DNA of 13,302 bases from Alphaproteobacteria bacterium (GTDB lineage: Bacteria > Pseudomonadota > Alphaproteobacteria > Micropepsales > Micropepsaceae), in the NCBI GenBank assembly GCA_015654715.1, contig JAATGK010000470.1:1-13302 (forward strand), given 5' to 3'. The notes below the pieces were generated by a model. The model saw only the letters and a list, made by a program, of their open reading frames with translations. It was not told the DNA's origin and did not search any database. This document shows positions 13,000-13,302 of the stretch, piece by piece; position 1 is the stretch's first letter; each line of letters opens with the position of its first letter. Made by a program: the position numbers and the translations under genes.

Positions 13000-13059
13000 T
13001 GCAATTTGGTCGAGCCCGGGTGCGACATTCGCGCGCCCGCCGATGCGCGCGAGAAGAAA

Positions 13060-13302
13060 ATGCCCAAACGCGAAGACATCCACACTGTGCTAATCATCGG
13101 CGCAGGACCCATCGTTATCGGCCAAGCCTGCGAATTCGACTATTCCGGCGCCCAGGCCTGCAAGGCGCTGCGCGACGAAGGCTACCGGGTGGTGCTGGTG
13201 AATTCCAACCCGGCGACCATCATGACCGACCCGGCCTTGGCGGACGCCACTTACATCGAGCCGATCACCGCCACCTTCCTGGAAAAGATCATCAAGCGCG
13301 AA
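13060..13302 (+). CDS. carB: Carbamoyl-phosphate synthase large subunit, N-terminal part (partial)
   Basis: The first 81 codons are present and run off the window edge. CarB makes carbamoyl phosphate from bicarbonate, ammonia delivered by the CarA glutaminase, and two ATP, for pyrimidine and arginine synthesis in the cytosol. The N-terminal signature is unmistakable: [20 protein letters not shown] (1-20), then [32 protein letters not shown] and ATYIEPIT. The ATG at 13060 follows a GAGAAG element at 13051-13056 with 3 bases between. The start gives the standard MPKR N-terminus. The full protein is usually about 1,070-1,100 residues, so about 93% lies outside the window. Confidence 0.96.
   Translation, partial: MPKREDIHTVLIIGAGPIVIGQACEFDYSGAQACKALRDEGYRVVLVNSNPATIMTDPALADATYIEPITATFLEKIIKRE

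Larger units (their letters stand above)
12377..13059. other. Intergenic stretch before carB with palindromic structures; no convincing gene
   Basis: Open frames here (for example a 177-codon minus-strand frame from 12843 to 12310) have irregular composition, lack good ribosome sites and overlap the start of the orphan membrane gene, so I leave them out. The stretch holds inverted repeats (12789-12827 and 12848-12920), a CACAA/TTGTG dyad (12936-12949) and a pair of competing hairpins (12967-12999) in the carB leader. A 7-base direct repeat TTATGAT occurs at 12516-12522 and 12534-12540, in an AT-rich patch that could contain the promoter of the minus-strand membrane gene. carA is not directly upstream of carB here. 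Confidence 0.6.

Overview
The window looks like chromosomal DNA from a GC-rich alphaproteobacterium (identification by inference). The reasons are high GC, codons ending in G/C, densely packed genes, and MurJ, CarB and small-hydrolase sequences of proteobacterial type. No rRNA, tRNA, transposase, integrase or CRISPR array was seen. Most of the window is housekeeping or widely distributed genes. The least ordinary parts are the 10.9-13.06 kb stretch and the Gld-like transporter operon.

Left part (1-3.2 kb). A 31-codon C-terminal stub of an unidentified plus-strand gene ends at 97. It converges on a minus-strand pair, murJ (lipid II flippase) followed 12 bases later by thpR (RNA 2',3'-cyclic phosphodiesterase). 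Divergent from murJ is a single-gene unit for a Bax-inhibitor-1/YccA family membrane protein, with a strong Shine-Dalgarno, a possible promoter and a clear intrinsic terminator.

Middle part (3.2-8.8 kb). A gene-poor stretch with GC-rich hairpins precedes a small glycine-rich membrane protein on the minus strand. Next is a tightly packed four-gene plus-strand operon: ABC ATPase, ABC-2 type permease, GldG-like auxiliary protein and DUF4340 protein. This is the layout of the Gld-type (GldA-GldF-GldG) transporter family. The ATPase and permease overlap by 4 bases, and the next two junctions are 1 and 5 bases. A 12-codon ORF overlaps the ATPase start and may couple its translation.

Right part (8.8-13.3 kb). 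A stand-alone HD-domain hydrolase of the MESH1/SpoT-hydrolase type (minus) is divergent from a PLP-dependent beta-eliminating lyase (plus). At three diagnostic positions the lyase matches tryptophanase rather than tyrosine phenol-lyase. Converging on it is a more AT-rich orphan gene for a 482-residue protein with several membrane segments, a charged predicted helical region and a large C-terminal domain of unknown function. A roughly 680-base stretch without a convincing gene follows. It holds palindromic units that resemble a dispersed proteobacterial intergenic repeat, and candidate leader hairpins. The window ends inside the first 81 codons of carB (carbamoyl-phosphate synthase large subunit).

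No wholly new defence or mobile system is demonstrable. The best candidates for undescribed biology are the orphan membrane protein, the Gld-like exporter of unknown substrate outside Bacteroidetes, and the regulatory structures before the ATPase and carB.
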